The notes under the pieces are model-generated. The model ran no database searches. It was not told where the DNA came from and saw only the letters and a program-made list of their open reading frames with translations. The position numbers and the translations under genes are program-made. A DNA stretch of 51,861 nt from CAYZJB01 sp964602985 (GTDB taxonomy: Bacteria > CLD3 > SB21): the NCBI GenBank assembly GCA_964602985.1, contig CAZRTJ010000024.1:1-51861 (forward strand). The letters run 5' to 3'. Of this stretch, positions 26,701 to 34,455 are shown in pieces (position 1 is the stretch's first letter; the number at the start of each line of letters is the position of its first letter).

Positions 26701-27512
26701 ATGTTCCGGACGAAACACTGGTCCTATATGCAGACGAAACCAAAATGAAACAGGTCTTGATCAATTTACTGAGCAACGCCAACAAGTTCACGCCGGAGGG
26801 CGGCCTGATTCGAATTCAAAGTCACCGATCGAACGCGCATGTGGAAATTCGAGTGAAGGACACAGGACCAGGCATTCCTGCAGATGAACTGGAAACAATT
26901 TTCGAGGAATTTCGACAGGTGGAGGGGCGCACCAATCAGGAGGGAACGGGTTTGGGACTGGCGCTGTGTCGAAAAATCGTCGGTATGCACGGCGGGACCA
27001 TTTGGGCCGAAAGCGATGGACGCTCCGGGAGCACGTTTGTTGTGCGGCTGCCCCGGCATATCGCGTCTTCAAGCACGCCTGCCGCGTCTCCAGAAGCCAA
27101 GACCGTGTTGATCGTCGACGACGATATTCATGCCGTGCGACTGATGAGGTACTATCTCGAATTCGAAGACTACGAGACGGCCGTGGCGCACAATGGCGCG
27201 GACGCCGTGCGAATGGCGACGGAACTTCAACCGTCGCTGATTACACTGGATGTCATGCTGTCTGACCAGACCGGATGGGAGGTCTTGAAAAAGCTGAAGA
27301 CCGATCCCCGGACCTCGTCGATCCCGGTCATCATGATCTCTATGGTCGAAGATCGGCAGATGGGACTTCAGCTGAAAGCCAACGATTACTTCACCAAACC
27401 GGTCGACCGCGGCGAATTGATCGACGCCATCCATCGACTGGCCGGAGCCCCGGGAGCCCTCCAACTCCTTGACCGGCGTTCATTTGTTGCGGAAGTTAAG
27501 TCGATCACATGA
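23787..27512 (+). CDS. two-component-regulator-propeller hybrid histidine kinase
   Basis: The start is the GTG at 23787, because GGGAGG sits 5 bases upstream and a signal peptide (YAILLFAFKALFLAGM) follows; the open frame extends further upstream without support. The 1241-residue protein has two seven-bladed Reg_prop propellers (repeats such as LWVGTYSGGLN and IWIGTDDGL), a Y_Y_Y domain, one transmembrane helix (about 805-825), a HisKA domain with H near 878 in NMSHELRTPMNA, an ATPase domain and a C-terminal receiver with D near 1154 in TLDVMLSD. Unlike classic hybrid regulators it lacks an AraC-type output. The propeller suggests sensing of a periplasmic ligand. Its operator links it to the aromatic regulon. 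Confidence 0.93.
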   Translation: MRVPYAILLFAFKALFLAGMTPAQSVSGRFDRLSLEHGLNHTNVYSIIQDHRGFVWFGTRNGLTRYDGYAFTLFEHNPYDSTSLSDNDISYLYEDREGSIWICTWGGGLNRFDPALGTFRRFQHGSSGPQMIPDRRVQTILQDNTGKLWVGTFSGGLTELDPQTGATTSYSHDERNPGSIASNRIWAIAKDAVGNLWIGTDNGLDQFQPHTRTFRHFRHDPLDKFSISHDRVRAIHVDRQNSIWIGTQNGLAQLIDAETGRFDRYRADPSNPAALSDSIVNCILEDRAGRLWVGTYSGGLNLLDRTTGKFQRFVHDPDLSTTLSHNDVRSLVEDRSGILWVGTRRGGVSRLDQRPQKFRSYAHEPGNANSLIHNRTHSFAEDLDGNIWIGTDDGLDRWDRRQNKFAHIRVGPTSLPSSRIFCVLRATTGRIWVATDAGVAELDPQRNRVTTYRHNPANPGSLGSNDCVYITEDQAGRIWVSTYGGGMSCLDPRTQKWTRIQVQHGLSDNRPNFVLHDGDVLWIATTSGLNRMELSSGHIRVYRYDPQDSNTLSDDRISVICKSRRSTKDGRTTYWVGTPGRGLNQLTMDTHGPGTITINRYSKSDGLSSDFILGILEDDDGRLWISSDRGLTRFDPVTATARNYDVLDGLQSNEFTGKAFLQTQNGEMIFGGAKGFTVFDPSRMIDNPHRPPVVLTGLRIFDRPLPTSRAPFALDDLVLSYRDNFFSFEFAALDYTNAEKNAYAYKLEGFDEDWIYTGSRRFASYTNIDPGEYVLRVKASNNDGVWNEEGTSLRIHIIPPFWKTWWFRVFLALGIVTMVVIVHRVRTQSIKARNRQLEKLVSDRTHSLLESNRALLEANEQIRHQTELKSKFLANMSHELRTPMNAIIGFSDLLTQHTLGELNEEQMEAAWTISESGRNLLHLINDILDLSKIEAGKMELHPTVHKVVESLQSVAVLVTPLVRQKRQLLEMDVPDETLVLYADETKMKQVLINLLSNANKFTPEGGLIRIQSHRSNAHVEIRVKDTGPGIPADELETIFEEFRQVEGRTNQEGTGLGLALCRKIVGMHGGTIWAESDGRSGSTFVVRLPRHIASSSTPAASPEAKTVLIVDDDIHAVRLMRYYLEFEDYETAVAHNGADAVRMATELQPSLITLDVMLSDQTGWEVLKKLKTDPRTSSIPVIMISMVEDRQMGLQLKANDYFTKPVDRGELIDAIHRLAGAPGALQLLDRRSFVAEVKSIT

Positions 27513-27583
27513 TCGCCCGAATCTGGCATGGGCGAACGCGAGTCCAGGACGGCGACGCGTATGAGAAATTTCTAAACGAACGC
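27509..27583 (+). repeat. 75-bp direct repeat, left copy
   Basis: Matches 30283-30357 at 71 of 75 positions in the same orientation. The two copies flank about 2.7 kb containing the S41 peptidase gene. Confidence 0.9.
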
Positions 27584-27862
27584 CGTTGGGGATTGCCCAT
27601 ACACGCGGGCGATTTGCGAGCCCTGCACGAACACGGATTGTCGGCAAGAGATTCGGATTGCTCGAGAGGAACCACAGATTGTAATTTCACTTGCCTACCG
27701 AACGGCATTTTCTTTACATCCAATATTCCATTCCCCTTGACTTACGAGGCCCATGCGAGCGTCTGGGGCAGAAGGATTCGATTTCCGCGTGTGCTGAAGC
27801 CGGTCATGGCCGGGTGCATAACGCCTCGCCACAAGAAGTCATTGAAAGAATCGAAGCCATAG
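27509..27862 (+). pseudogene. 5' fragment of an ABM-domain monooxygenase-like gene
   Basis: An ATGA overlap joins this frame to the hybrid kinase. Its first 25 codons are 71 of 75 bases identical to the intact ABM-like gene at 30283, then similarity stops and the remaining 92 codons resemble nothing. It is probably the original start of an ABM gene cut off by insertion of the AT-rich peptidase segment, leaving a partial duplication. Confidence 0.75.
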
Positions 27863-27928
27863 GTTAACGTACACCGCAAAACATCGTAGACCTTTCCTGG
27901 GGCGAGTAGACCTCCAGAAGGAGATTCA

Positions 27929-30157
27929 ATGAGAAAGACTGCAGTTCTATTTTCCACTCTTCTTCTATCCATATCTTCCAATGGACAGACGACTCATGAC
28001 GAATTCAACCTCGGATTCGAACAAATACATTCGCAGGGAGGACTTCCAGACAAGTGGTTTCAATGGGGTTCAGGTTACAAAATCACAATTGATACAACAA
28101 CAAAGCATAGTGGCCGTGCGTCCGTCGTAATTGAGCCAATCACAGCAACGGCCTCAAACTCCTTTGGTTGTATTGCCTACGCTATTCCATCACGATATGA
28201 GGCGAGGGAAGTTGAACTGAGGGCTTACATGAAATTGGAGGATATCACAGATGGTCCGGTTGGACTCCTGATCCGGATTGATGGCTCCACAGGCACACTT
28301 GGCTTCGACAATATGCAAAGCAAGAATATTCAAGGATCAATGGATTGGACTTTGTTCTCTGTAAAAATCCCGTTCCCAAAGAATGCCAAGACCATTTTTA
28401 TCGGTGCCATTCACTCAGGGAATGGACGCTTGTGGGTCGATGACTTTGAAGTATTGTTGGATGGACGGGATATTGGCGAAGCGAGAACAGTCGAAACAAA
28501 AGAGTACAAAGCAGACACGGACAAAGAGTTCGACATGGGCTCAAAATTATCGAGCTTCGTCCTGACGAATTCCAGAATGGAAGACCTGGATGTCCTCGGT
28601 AAACTATGGGGATTTCTAAAATACTATCATCCGTCTATTGCACTGGGTGAATACAACTGGGATTATGAATTGTTCAGAATTCTACCCAAGGTACTGGATG
28701 CAAGCAATAAGAGTGAGAGAAATGCAATTTTGACTAGCTGGGTCATGGGTCTGGGCAACTTTGAAACGGTTCAACGCGACACTTCGCGAAATGAAGAAGT
28801 CACATTGACGCCAGACTTGTCGTGGATTCATGAAGAAACACTTGGACGAGAGTTAGTGACTTCCCTTGATAAAGTGAAGGCGGCCAGGCGACCCACTGAC
28901 CACTATTATATTGGAAAAATAGCCGGAGTGGGGAATCCTGAATTCACGAATGAGCAATCCTACGCATCACTGATCTACCCCGATCCAGGCTTCCGCCTTC
29001 TATGCCTCTATCGGTATTGGAACATGATTGCCTATTACTTCCCATACAGGAACTTGATTGAAGAGGATTGGGATTCGGTGTTGGTGGAGTACATTCCCAA
29101 GTTTGTCAGTGCCGGAAGCGAACTTGAATACAAATCATGCGTCCTTTCGCTGATCGCAAGAACTCATGACACGCACGCAATTATTTGGGATACGAAAAAC
29201 ACGTTCAATGAATACAGAGGGCGACGATTTGCCCCATTGGAAATCTCATTCGTTGAAAATCAGGCAATCGTCACCGGCTATTTGGACAACACAAAGGGAG
29301 AAAAGACAGGTGTACGCGTTGGCGATGCAATTGAAGCTGTTGACGGCAAGACGGTCGGCGAGATCGTGAGAGAAAGACTGCCACTAACGCCTGCGTCAAA
29401 TTACCCGACAAAATTGAGAGATATTGCCAGAAACTTGCTAAGGACCAATGACAGTTCATTAGACATAACCTACTGGAATGGCGAGCGGAAGGTGTCTGCT
29501 CGGGTCGAGACCTTTCATCCCAGTGAACTGGATTATTTTCGTGGGAACCAAAGACGAGATTCATGCTTTACTATGATTACGTCAGATATCGCTTACTTGT
29601 ATCCGGGTTCAATCAAGAATGAGTATATTGCCGAAATCATGAAAAAAGTGCTGAAAACCAGGGGCTTGATCATTGATTTCAGATGCTATCCCTCGGACTT
29701 CATCGTGTTTAGTCTCGGTACATACCTTTTACCCGATTCCAAGTCTTTTGTGAAGTTCTCAACTGGAAGCATCGAGTCTCCGGGACTGTTTACGTTGACA
29801 AAAGAGCTCGCGGTTGGCAGGTCGAACCCAGACTATTATAAGGGTAAGATTGTTATTCTTGTTAATGAAACAACACAGAGTCAAGCCGAATATACCACCA
29901 TGGCATTCAGAACGGCGCCGAAGGCAAAAGTAATTGGAAGCACCACGGCTGGTGCGGACGGGAATGTATCGAAAATTGCTTTACCTGGAGGAATATACAC
30001 GATGATGACTGGCATTGGTGTTTATTACCCTGACGGGACCGAAACTCAAAGAATAGGAATTGTACCCGACTTGGCAATCACACGAACAATAAGAGGCATA
30101 AAAGAAAAGAGAGACGAGTTGCTGGAGATGGCCATTCAAGTAATAAACGGAGACTGA
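27929..30157 (+). CDS. S41 family (tail-specific type) peptidase, secreted
   Basis: AAGGAG precedes the ATG at 27929. The 742-residue protein has a signal peptide (TAVLFSTLLLSIS), a carbohydrate-binding-like beta-sandwich (about 30-185), a helical middle and a PDZ-like region (around RVGDAIEAVDGKTV). The C-terminal S41 domain has the probable nucleophile serine in NETTQSQAEY and the usual GRTTAG-like loop as GSTTAGADG. Codon use is clearly more AT-rich than the flanking genes, and it sits between two copies of a 75-bp direct repeat, so recent arrival from a lower-GC relative is likely. Substrate unknown. Confidence 0.85.
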   Translation: MRKTAVLFSTLLLSISSNGQTTHDEFNLGFEQIHSQGGLPDKWFQWGSGYKITIDTTTKHSGRASVVIEPITATASNSFGCIAYAIPSRYEAREVELRAYMKLEDITDGPVGLLIRIDGSTGTLGFDNMQSKNIQGSMDWTLFSVKIPFPKNAKTIFIGAIHSGNGRLWVDDFEVLLDGRDIGEARTVETKEYKADTDKEFDMGSKLSSFVLTNSRMEDLDVLGKLWGFLKYYHPSIALGEYNWDYELFRILPKVLDASNKSERNAILTSWVMGLGNFETVQRDTSRNEEVTLTPDLSWIHEETLGRELVTSLDKVKAARRPTDHYYIGKIAGVGNPEFTNEQSYASLIYPDPGFRLLCLYRYWNMIAYYFPYRNLIEEDWDSVLVEYIPKFVSAGSELEYKSCVLSLIARTHDTHAIIWDTKNTFNEYRGRRFAPLEISFVENQAIVTGYLDNTKGEKTGVRVGDAIEAVDGKTVGEIVRERLPLTPASNYPTKLRDIARNLLRTNDSSLDITYWNGERKVSARVETFHPSELDYFRGNQRRDSCFTMITSDIAYLYPGSIKNEYIAEIMKKVLKTRGLIIDFRCYPSDFIVFSLGTYLLPDSKSFVKFSTGSIESPGLFTLTKELAVGRSNPDYYKGKIVILVNETTQSQAEYTTMAFRTAPKAKVIGSTTAGADGNVSKIALPGGIYTMMTGIGVYYPDGTETQRIGIVPDLAITRTIRGIKEKRDELLEMAIQVINGD

Positions 30158-30282
30158 ATGCGGCTTCCAGTTCGGTTCATGGCGGACAATTCAAACACGA
30201 CCGTGACGAAATCAGGATTCGTTTCATTGTCGCTTGGTATTGTTCTTTCCAAAGTCAACCTTTCGCAGATCGGAGCACGCAC

Positions 30283-30357
30283 ATGATCGGCCGAATCTGG
30301 CACGGGCGAACGCGAGTCCAGGACGGCGACGCGTATGAGAAATTTCTCAACGAACGG
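30283..30357 (+). repeat. 75-bp direct repeat, right copy
   Basis: The intact partner of 27509-27583, forming the first 25 codons of the ABM-like gene. Confidence 0.9.
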
Positions 30358-30588
30358 GCCATCCCCGACTACACATCCATCCCGGGCAATCTCTCCGTCC
30401 ACATCCTCAGGGAAGACCGCGGAGCGGAATCGCATTTCCTGACATTGACGTTTTGGAAAGACATGGACGCCATCCGAGCCTTTGCTGGCGACCCTCCGGA
30501 CAAAGCCAAATACTACACCGAAGACCAAGGCTTCCTCCTCGATTTCGAACCCACTGCCACCCATTACAAAGTGACCGGATCCTCCTGA
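30283..30588 (+). CDS. ABM (antibiotic biosynthesis monooxygenase)-like domain protein
   Basis: A 101-residue single-domain protein with the dimeric alpha-beta barrel pattern: RIWHGRTRVQDGDAYEKFL, a central strand LSVHILRED, FLTLTFWKDMDAIRAFAG and YYTEDQGFLLDFEP. Such small proteins are cofactor-free oxygenases or stress proteins with heme- or quinone-related roles. A fragment of the same gene overlaps the kinase stop at 27509, so ancestrally the gene was probably the second gene of the kinase operon. Its own promoter is not evident. Confidence 0.75.
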   Translation: MIGRIWHGRTRVQDGDAYEKFLNERAIPDYTSIPGNLSVHILREDRGAESHFLTLTFWKDMDAIRAFAGDPPDKAKYYTEDQGFLLDFEPTATHYKVTGSS

Positions 30589-30687
30589 CTTCCCTTCCGG
30601 TTCGAACGCCCTTTTAGAAAAAAAATATCGATTTTCAACAAAAAACCTGTCCGTTATCAGTATTTCTGTTTCGATCACCCAGTATTA

Positions 30688-30705
30688 TTCGAACGGTCGT
30701 TCGAA
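30688..30705 (+). promoter_or_regulatory. TetR operator, site 3 (benzoyl-CoA reductase operon)
   Basis: TTCGAACG-GT-CGTTCGAA is a perfect 8-2-8 palindrome, identical in both arms to the site before tetR-boxB. It lies 46 bases upstream of the had start. A TATTAT (30683-30688) abuts its left end, and a -35 TTGACA starts 7 bases beyond its right end. Confidence 0.85.
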
Positions 30706-30711
30706 TTTTTC

Positions 30712-30739
30712 TTGACAATCGGAACTTCAGGATTTTAAT
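30712..30739 (+). promoter_or_regulatory. promoter of the bcr operon
   Basis: TTGACA (30712-30717), a 16-base spacer and TTTAAT (30734-30739). Transcription would start near 30746, only about 6 bases before the had ATG, so the first message is nearly leaderless. Confidence 0.6.
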
Positions 30740-30751
30740 TAGAGCACGGTT

Positions 30752-31828
30752 ATGAAAATCACTTCCTGGCAAATGACGGCCGTGGGTGAACCCATGCGCC
30801 AGTCCGAATACGATACGCCTGCGCTGGCCGATGATGAGGTATTGGTCCGTATCGCGGGATGCGGGGTCTGCCACACAGACCTGGGCTTTTTCTATGACGG
30901 CGTGAAGACCGTCAAGGCGCCACCGATCACCCTCGGGCATGAAATCAGTGGGATCGTCGAGGAATGCGGCGCGTCCGCATCAATGTGGAAAGACAAGCCG
31001 GTCATCATCCCGGCCGTGATGCCCTGCGGAGAATGCGATCTGTGCCGCAAGGGTCAGGGTCGGATCTGTCGAAAACAAAAAATGCCCGGCAATCATATGG
31101 ACGGCGGATTTGCAGATCGCATCGTCGTACCGGCCCGTTATCTGTGCCCCGTGCCGGTCTCGTCGGCGAGCCAGACGTTTGGGAATTCCGGTGTGACGTT
31201 GCGCGAGTTGGCTGTCGTCGCCGATGCCGTCACCACGCCGTTTCAGGCCGTTCGCAACAGCGGTCTGACCCGCGGCGATGTGGCCATCTTCATCGGGATC
31301 GGGGGCGTCGGAGGATACGGCGTCCAGATCGCACACGCGTCAGGCGCACACGTCGTTGCCATCGACATCGACGCGGCCAAGCTGGACGCTCTTCGTCCGT
31401 ACGGAATTCAACTCGGCCTGAACCCCGCCGAACTGGATGCCAAGGCGATCCGAAAAGCGATCCAGGAACACGTGAAGGAAAACGGATGGAACCCCTTTGA
31501 GTGGAAAATCTTCGAAACATCCGGTACTTCCAAAGGTCAGGAACTCGCCTACAGCTTACTTACATTCGGTGCGACGTTGTCCGTCGTCGGTTTCACCATG
31601 GACACTCTCAGTGTCCGCTTGAGCAACCTGATGGCCTACGATGCCCGGGCAATCGGCAATTGGGGATGTCTCCCCGAGTTGTATCCGGAAGTCCTGCAGT
31701 GGGTTGGCGACGGCAGGATACAGCTTGCCCCGTTTGTGGAGCTGTTCCCGTTGTCGGAGATCAATTCCGTGTTTGAAAAATCGCACCATCGGCAAATCAA
31801 GAAGCGTCCGATCCTGATCCCGGCGTAA
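30752..31828 (+). CDS. had: 6-hydroxycyclohex-1-ene-1-carbonyl-CoA dehydrogenase
   Basis: Had oxidises the hydrated ring CoA ester to 6-oxocyclohex-1-ene-1-carbonyl-CoA with NAD+. The 358-residue medium-chain zinc dehydrogenase has catalytic zinc ligands C37 or C40 region and H63 in GHE, four structural-zinc cysteines (C92, C95, C98, C106) and the nucleotide fold GIGGVGGYG. The function is assigned from sequence character plus the following oah and dch genes. It is first in the operon, with no strong ribosome site and a very short leader. About as long as Thauera Had (near 360-370 residues, from memory). Confidence 0.9.
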   Translation: MKITSWQMTAVGEPMRQSEYDTPALADDEVLVRIAGCGVCHTDLGFFYDGVKTVKAPPITLGHEISGIVEECGASASMWKDKPVIIPAVMPCGECDLCRKGQGRICRKQKMPGNHMDGGFADRIVVPARYLCPVPVSSASQTFGNSGVTLRELAVVADAVTTPFQAVRNSGLTRGDVAIFIGIGGVGGYGVQIAHASGAHVVAIDIDAAKLDALRPYGIQLGLNPAELDAKAIRKAIQEHVKENGWNPFEWKIFETSGTSKGQELAYSLLTFGATLSVVGFTMDTLSVRLSNLMAYDARAIGNWGCLPELYPEVLQWVGDGRIQLAPFVELFPLSEINSVFEKSHHRQIKKRPILIPA

Positions 31829-31861
31829 CACTCTGGACTATTTTTTGGAGGTATCTTTCCC

Positions 31862-32947
31862 ATGTTCAAGAATCACGATTTGGTTCCCAACTACGAATTC
31901 AAAGAGATCCGGTACGAGCTGAAGCCGTGCAAGGATTCAGCCGGCAAGGCCGTCACGGGTCTCTACTCCGCGTGGATCACACTTAACAATCCGTCGCAAT
32001 TGAACTCCTACACGACCGGCATGGTCAAGGAAGTGATCCTCGCCTTTCGCAAGGCGTCCAACTCTCGTGACGTGGTGTCCGTCGTCTTCACGGGTGAGGG
32101 TGATCGGGCGTTTTGTACCGGCGGCAATACCAAAGAATACGCCGAGTACTACGCCGGCCAGCCGGAGGAGTACCGCCAGTACATGCGCCTGTTCAACGAC
32201 ATGGTGACGGCCATCCTCCACTGTGACAAACCCGTGATCTGCCGCGTCAACGGCATGCGCATCGCCGGAGGTCAGGAGATCGGGATGGCGTGCGACTTCA
32301 CCATCGCGAGCGACCTCGCCGTCTTCGGTCAGGCCGGACCCAAACACGGTTCCGCCCCCGACGGAGGTTCGACCGATTTTCTGCCGCTTTTTGTCGGGGT
32401 CGAAAATGCGATGATTTCCTGCACGCTGTGCCGAACATGGACGGCGTATCAGGCGTACCGGCTCGGTCTGCTCACCGACGTTGTCCCGGTTCTGAAGAAG
32501 GACGGCAAATTCATCTCCAATCCGCTCGTCATGACCGACCGGTGGATCGACGAGCGCGGACGGATCGTGTATGGAGAATTAAAAACAGGCGCGGACAAGG
32601 ATGTCGCAAAAGAAATCATGAAATCGGCCGTTATCGATCTGACCCCCCTGGATGACGCGGTGGAGCGGATGATCACGTCGCTGATGATGACTGTCCCGGG
32701 TTGTCTCTCCAAAACTCTGGAGTCGGTACGCAAACACAAACTGATGCACTGGGATAAGAATCGTGAAACCAATCGTTCGTGGCTCGGTCTGAACATGATG
32801 ACCGAAGGCCGGGCGGGATTCCGCGCCTTCAACGAAGGCACCCGGGACAATCGTGAAGTCGACTTCATCCGCCTGCGTCAACTGCTGGCCTCCGGTGAGA
32901 AATGGGGTGAGGAATTAACCGAAAAAGTTATGCCGAAAGCGAAGTGA
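31862..32947 (+). CDS. oah: 6-oxocyclohex-1-ene-1-carbonyl-CoA hydrolase (BamA/Oah)
   Basis: This crotonase-superfamily enzyme opens the ring hydrolytically to 3-hydroxypimelyl-CoA and is the marker enzyme of anaerobic benzoyl-CoA degradation. The 361-residue product shows FCTGGNTKEYAEYYAGQPEEY, VICRVNGMRIAGGQEIGMACD and FGQAGPKHGSAPDGGSTDFLP, all strongly typical of BamA. GGAGG lies about 10 bases ahead of the ATG at 31862. It follows had by 33 bases and dch starts 1 base after its stop. Confidence 0.95.
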   Translation: MFKNHDLVPNYEFKEIRYELKPCKDSAGKAVTGLYSAWITLNNPSQLNSYTTGMVKEVILAFRKASNSRDVVSVVFTGEGDRAFCTGGNTKEYAEYYAGQPEEYRQYMRLFNDMVTAILHCDKPVICRVNGMRIAGGQEIGMACDFTIASDLAVFGQAGPKHGSAPDGGSTDFLPLFVGVENAMISCTLCRTWTAYQAYRLGLLTDVVPVLKKDGKFISNPLVMTDRWIDERGRIVYGELKTGADKDVAKEIMKSAVIDLTPLDDAVERMITSLMMTVPGCLSKTLESVRKHKLMHWDKNRETNRSWLGLNMMTEGRAGFRAFNEGTRDNREVDFIRLRQLLASGEKWGEELTEKVMPKAK

Positions 32948-32948
32948 T

Positions 32949-33719
32949 ATGATGCCTGGTTATCAAAAACTCGACATCCGCCAGGAAGACGGTCTCATCA
33001 CTGTCACCCTCCGCAACACGAAAGGCAACATCGTCGATCGCGAGATGATGCTCGAACTGACGAACGTCGCCGATCGCGCGACGGCGGACAACGACGTCAA
33101 GGCAATTCTCTTTCGAGGCGACGGCAAGCATTTTTCCTTTGGAGCCAGCGTGCCGGAGCATCAGAAGGATCAGGTGGCGGATATGCTGCGCGCGTTCCAC
33201 GGTCTGTTTCGGCAGTTGATCGCGTTTTCCCGCCCGCTTGTAGCGGTGACCCGTGGTCAGTGCCTGGGCGGCGGTCTCGAACTGGCGGCCTTTTGCAACT
33301 GGATCTTTGCATCACCCGACGCACGTTTTGGCCAGCCGGAAATTAACCTGGCTGTATTTCCGCCCGTCGCCTCTCTGATTCTCCCCCTGATCATTGGACA
33401 ACATCATGCGGACGACGTGAACTTGTCCGGACGTTCGTTGACAGCCGACGAGGCCAGACACATCGGGCTCGTCCATTCGATCACAGACGATCCGGATCAG
33501 ACGGCGCTCGCCTTCCTCCGCGAACACATCCTGCCGAAGAGTGCGGTCGCGCTTAAGTACGCCGTGCAGGCTTCGCGGTGGAACCTGCACCATTCGTTTG
33601 CTTTACACATCGACGCGCTGGAAACGATGTACCTCACGAAACTGATGAATTCACACGACGCCAACGAAGGCATCACCGCGTTCATCGAAAGACGGAATCC
33701 GACGTGGAAAAACAACTGA
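32949..33719 (+). CDS. dch: cyclohexa-1,5-diene-1-carbonyl-CoA hydratase
   Basis: Dch adds water to the dienoyl-CoA made by benzoyl-CoA reductase. The 256-residue crotonase fold has the oxyanion segment FRGDGKHFSFGASVPEH and the second one RGQCLGGGLELAAFCNW, with INLAVFPP as seen in Dch-type hydratases. An ATG at 32949 (or the adjacent one at 32952) starts right after the oah stop. Its 3' end overlaps the SDR gene by 16 bases. Confidence 0.88.
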   Translation: MMPGYQKLDIRQEDGLITVTLRNTKGNIVDREMMLELTNVADRATADNDVKAILFRGDGKHFSFGASVPEHQKDQVADMLRAFHGLFRQLIAFSRPLVAVTRGQCLGGGLELAAFCNWIFASPDARFGQPEINLAVFPPVASLILPLIIGQHHADDVNLSGRSLTADEARHIGLVHSITDDPDQTALAFLREHILPKSAVALKYAVQASRWNLHHSFALHIDALETMYLTKLMNSHDANEGITAFIERRNPTWKNN

Positions 33720-34420
33720 TTGATTTTTCCGGCCGGGTCGCTCTGATCACCGGCGCGGCGGGCGGAATCGGGACGGCCACGGCAAAGCTCTTTGCGGAAC
33801 GCGGCGCGCGCGTTGTCGTCGTAGACCTGACGGAACCTCCGGTGGGTCGGTGGTGGAAGGCAGACGTGCGGAATTTCGAGGAAGTGAAAACCAGCGTCGG
33901 CGAAATCCTCCGCGCGGAAAAGCAAATCGACTTTCTGATCAATAACGCCGGTATTTTTCGCGATACGCCGTCCTGGAAAATGACCGAAGAGGATTGGGAC
34001 GCTGTGCTCGACGTGAATCTGAAAGGCGCGTTCAACTTCATTCGCCACCTGACGCCTCACTTCCGCGAACGCAAGACCGGGAAGATCGTGAACGTCGCGT
34101 CCATCAACGGCTTGCGTGGAAAATTTGGTCAGGCCAATTATGCCGCGTCCAAAGCCGGCCTGGTGGGACTCACCAAGACCATCGCCCGCGAACTGGCCCG
34201 AAGCAATATCAATGTGAATGCCGTCGCACCGGGGCTGATCCATACGCCGCTGATTGCGGCTATGTCCGAAGACGCGCGAGCGGCGGCGATGCAGGAGATT
34301 CTCCTGGGACGCATCGGCACGCCGGAGGACGTTGCGCAGGTCATTGCCTTTTTGTGTTCGGACATGGCCCGGCACATCACGGGCGAAGTCATCAAGGTCG
34401 ACGGCGGACAGTATATCTAG
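33704..34420 (+). CDS. short-chain dehydrogenase/reductase, FabG-like
   Basis: The 238-residue SDR has the Rossmann motif TGAAGGIG, NNAG, the catalytic serine in NVASING and YAASKAG (YxxxK), and ends with the typical VDGGQYI. I use the GTG at 33704, overlapping dch by 16 bases, because no ATG exists before the Rossmann motif. Within this operon it likely oxidises a 3-hydroxyacyl-CoA such as 3-hydroxypimelyl-CoA after ring opening. An SDR is also found in the Azoarcus bzd cluster, as I recall. Substrate is inferred from context only. Confidence 0.85.
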   Translation: MEKQLIDFSGRVALITGAAGGIGTATAKLFAERGARVVVVDLTEPPVGRWWKADVRNFEEVKTSVGEILRAEKQIDFLINNAGIFRDTPSWKMTEEDWDAVLDVNLKGAFNFIRHLTPHFRERKTGKIVNVASINGLRGKFGQANYAASKAGLVGLTKTIARELARSNINVNAVAPGLIHTPLIAAMSEDARAAAMQEILLGRIGTPEDVAQVIAFLCSDMARHITGEVIKVDGGQYI

Positions 34421-34455
34421 ATATCCAGAACGTTTTTTTATTCAGGAGTTTCTCT

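Noticed and set aside
23761..27512. Hybrid two-component regulator with its own DNA-binding domain
   Set aside because: The protein ends with the receiver domain; no AraC-type helix-turn-helix follows it.
30599..30610. Fourth TetR operator at TTCGAACG near 30601
   Set aside because: Only one half-site is present; the complementary arm is missing.
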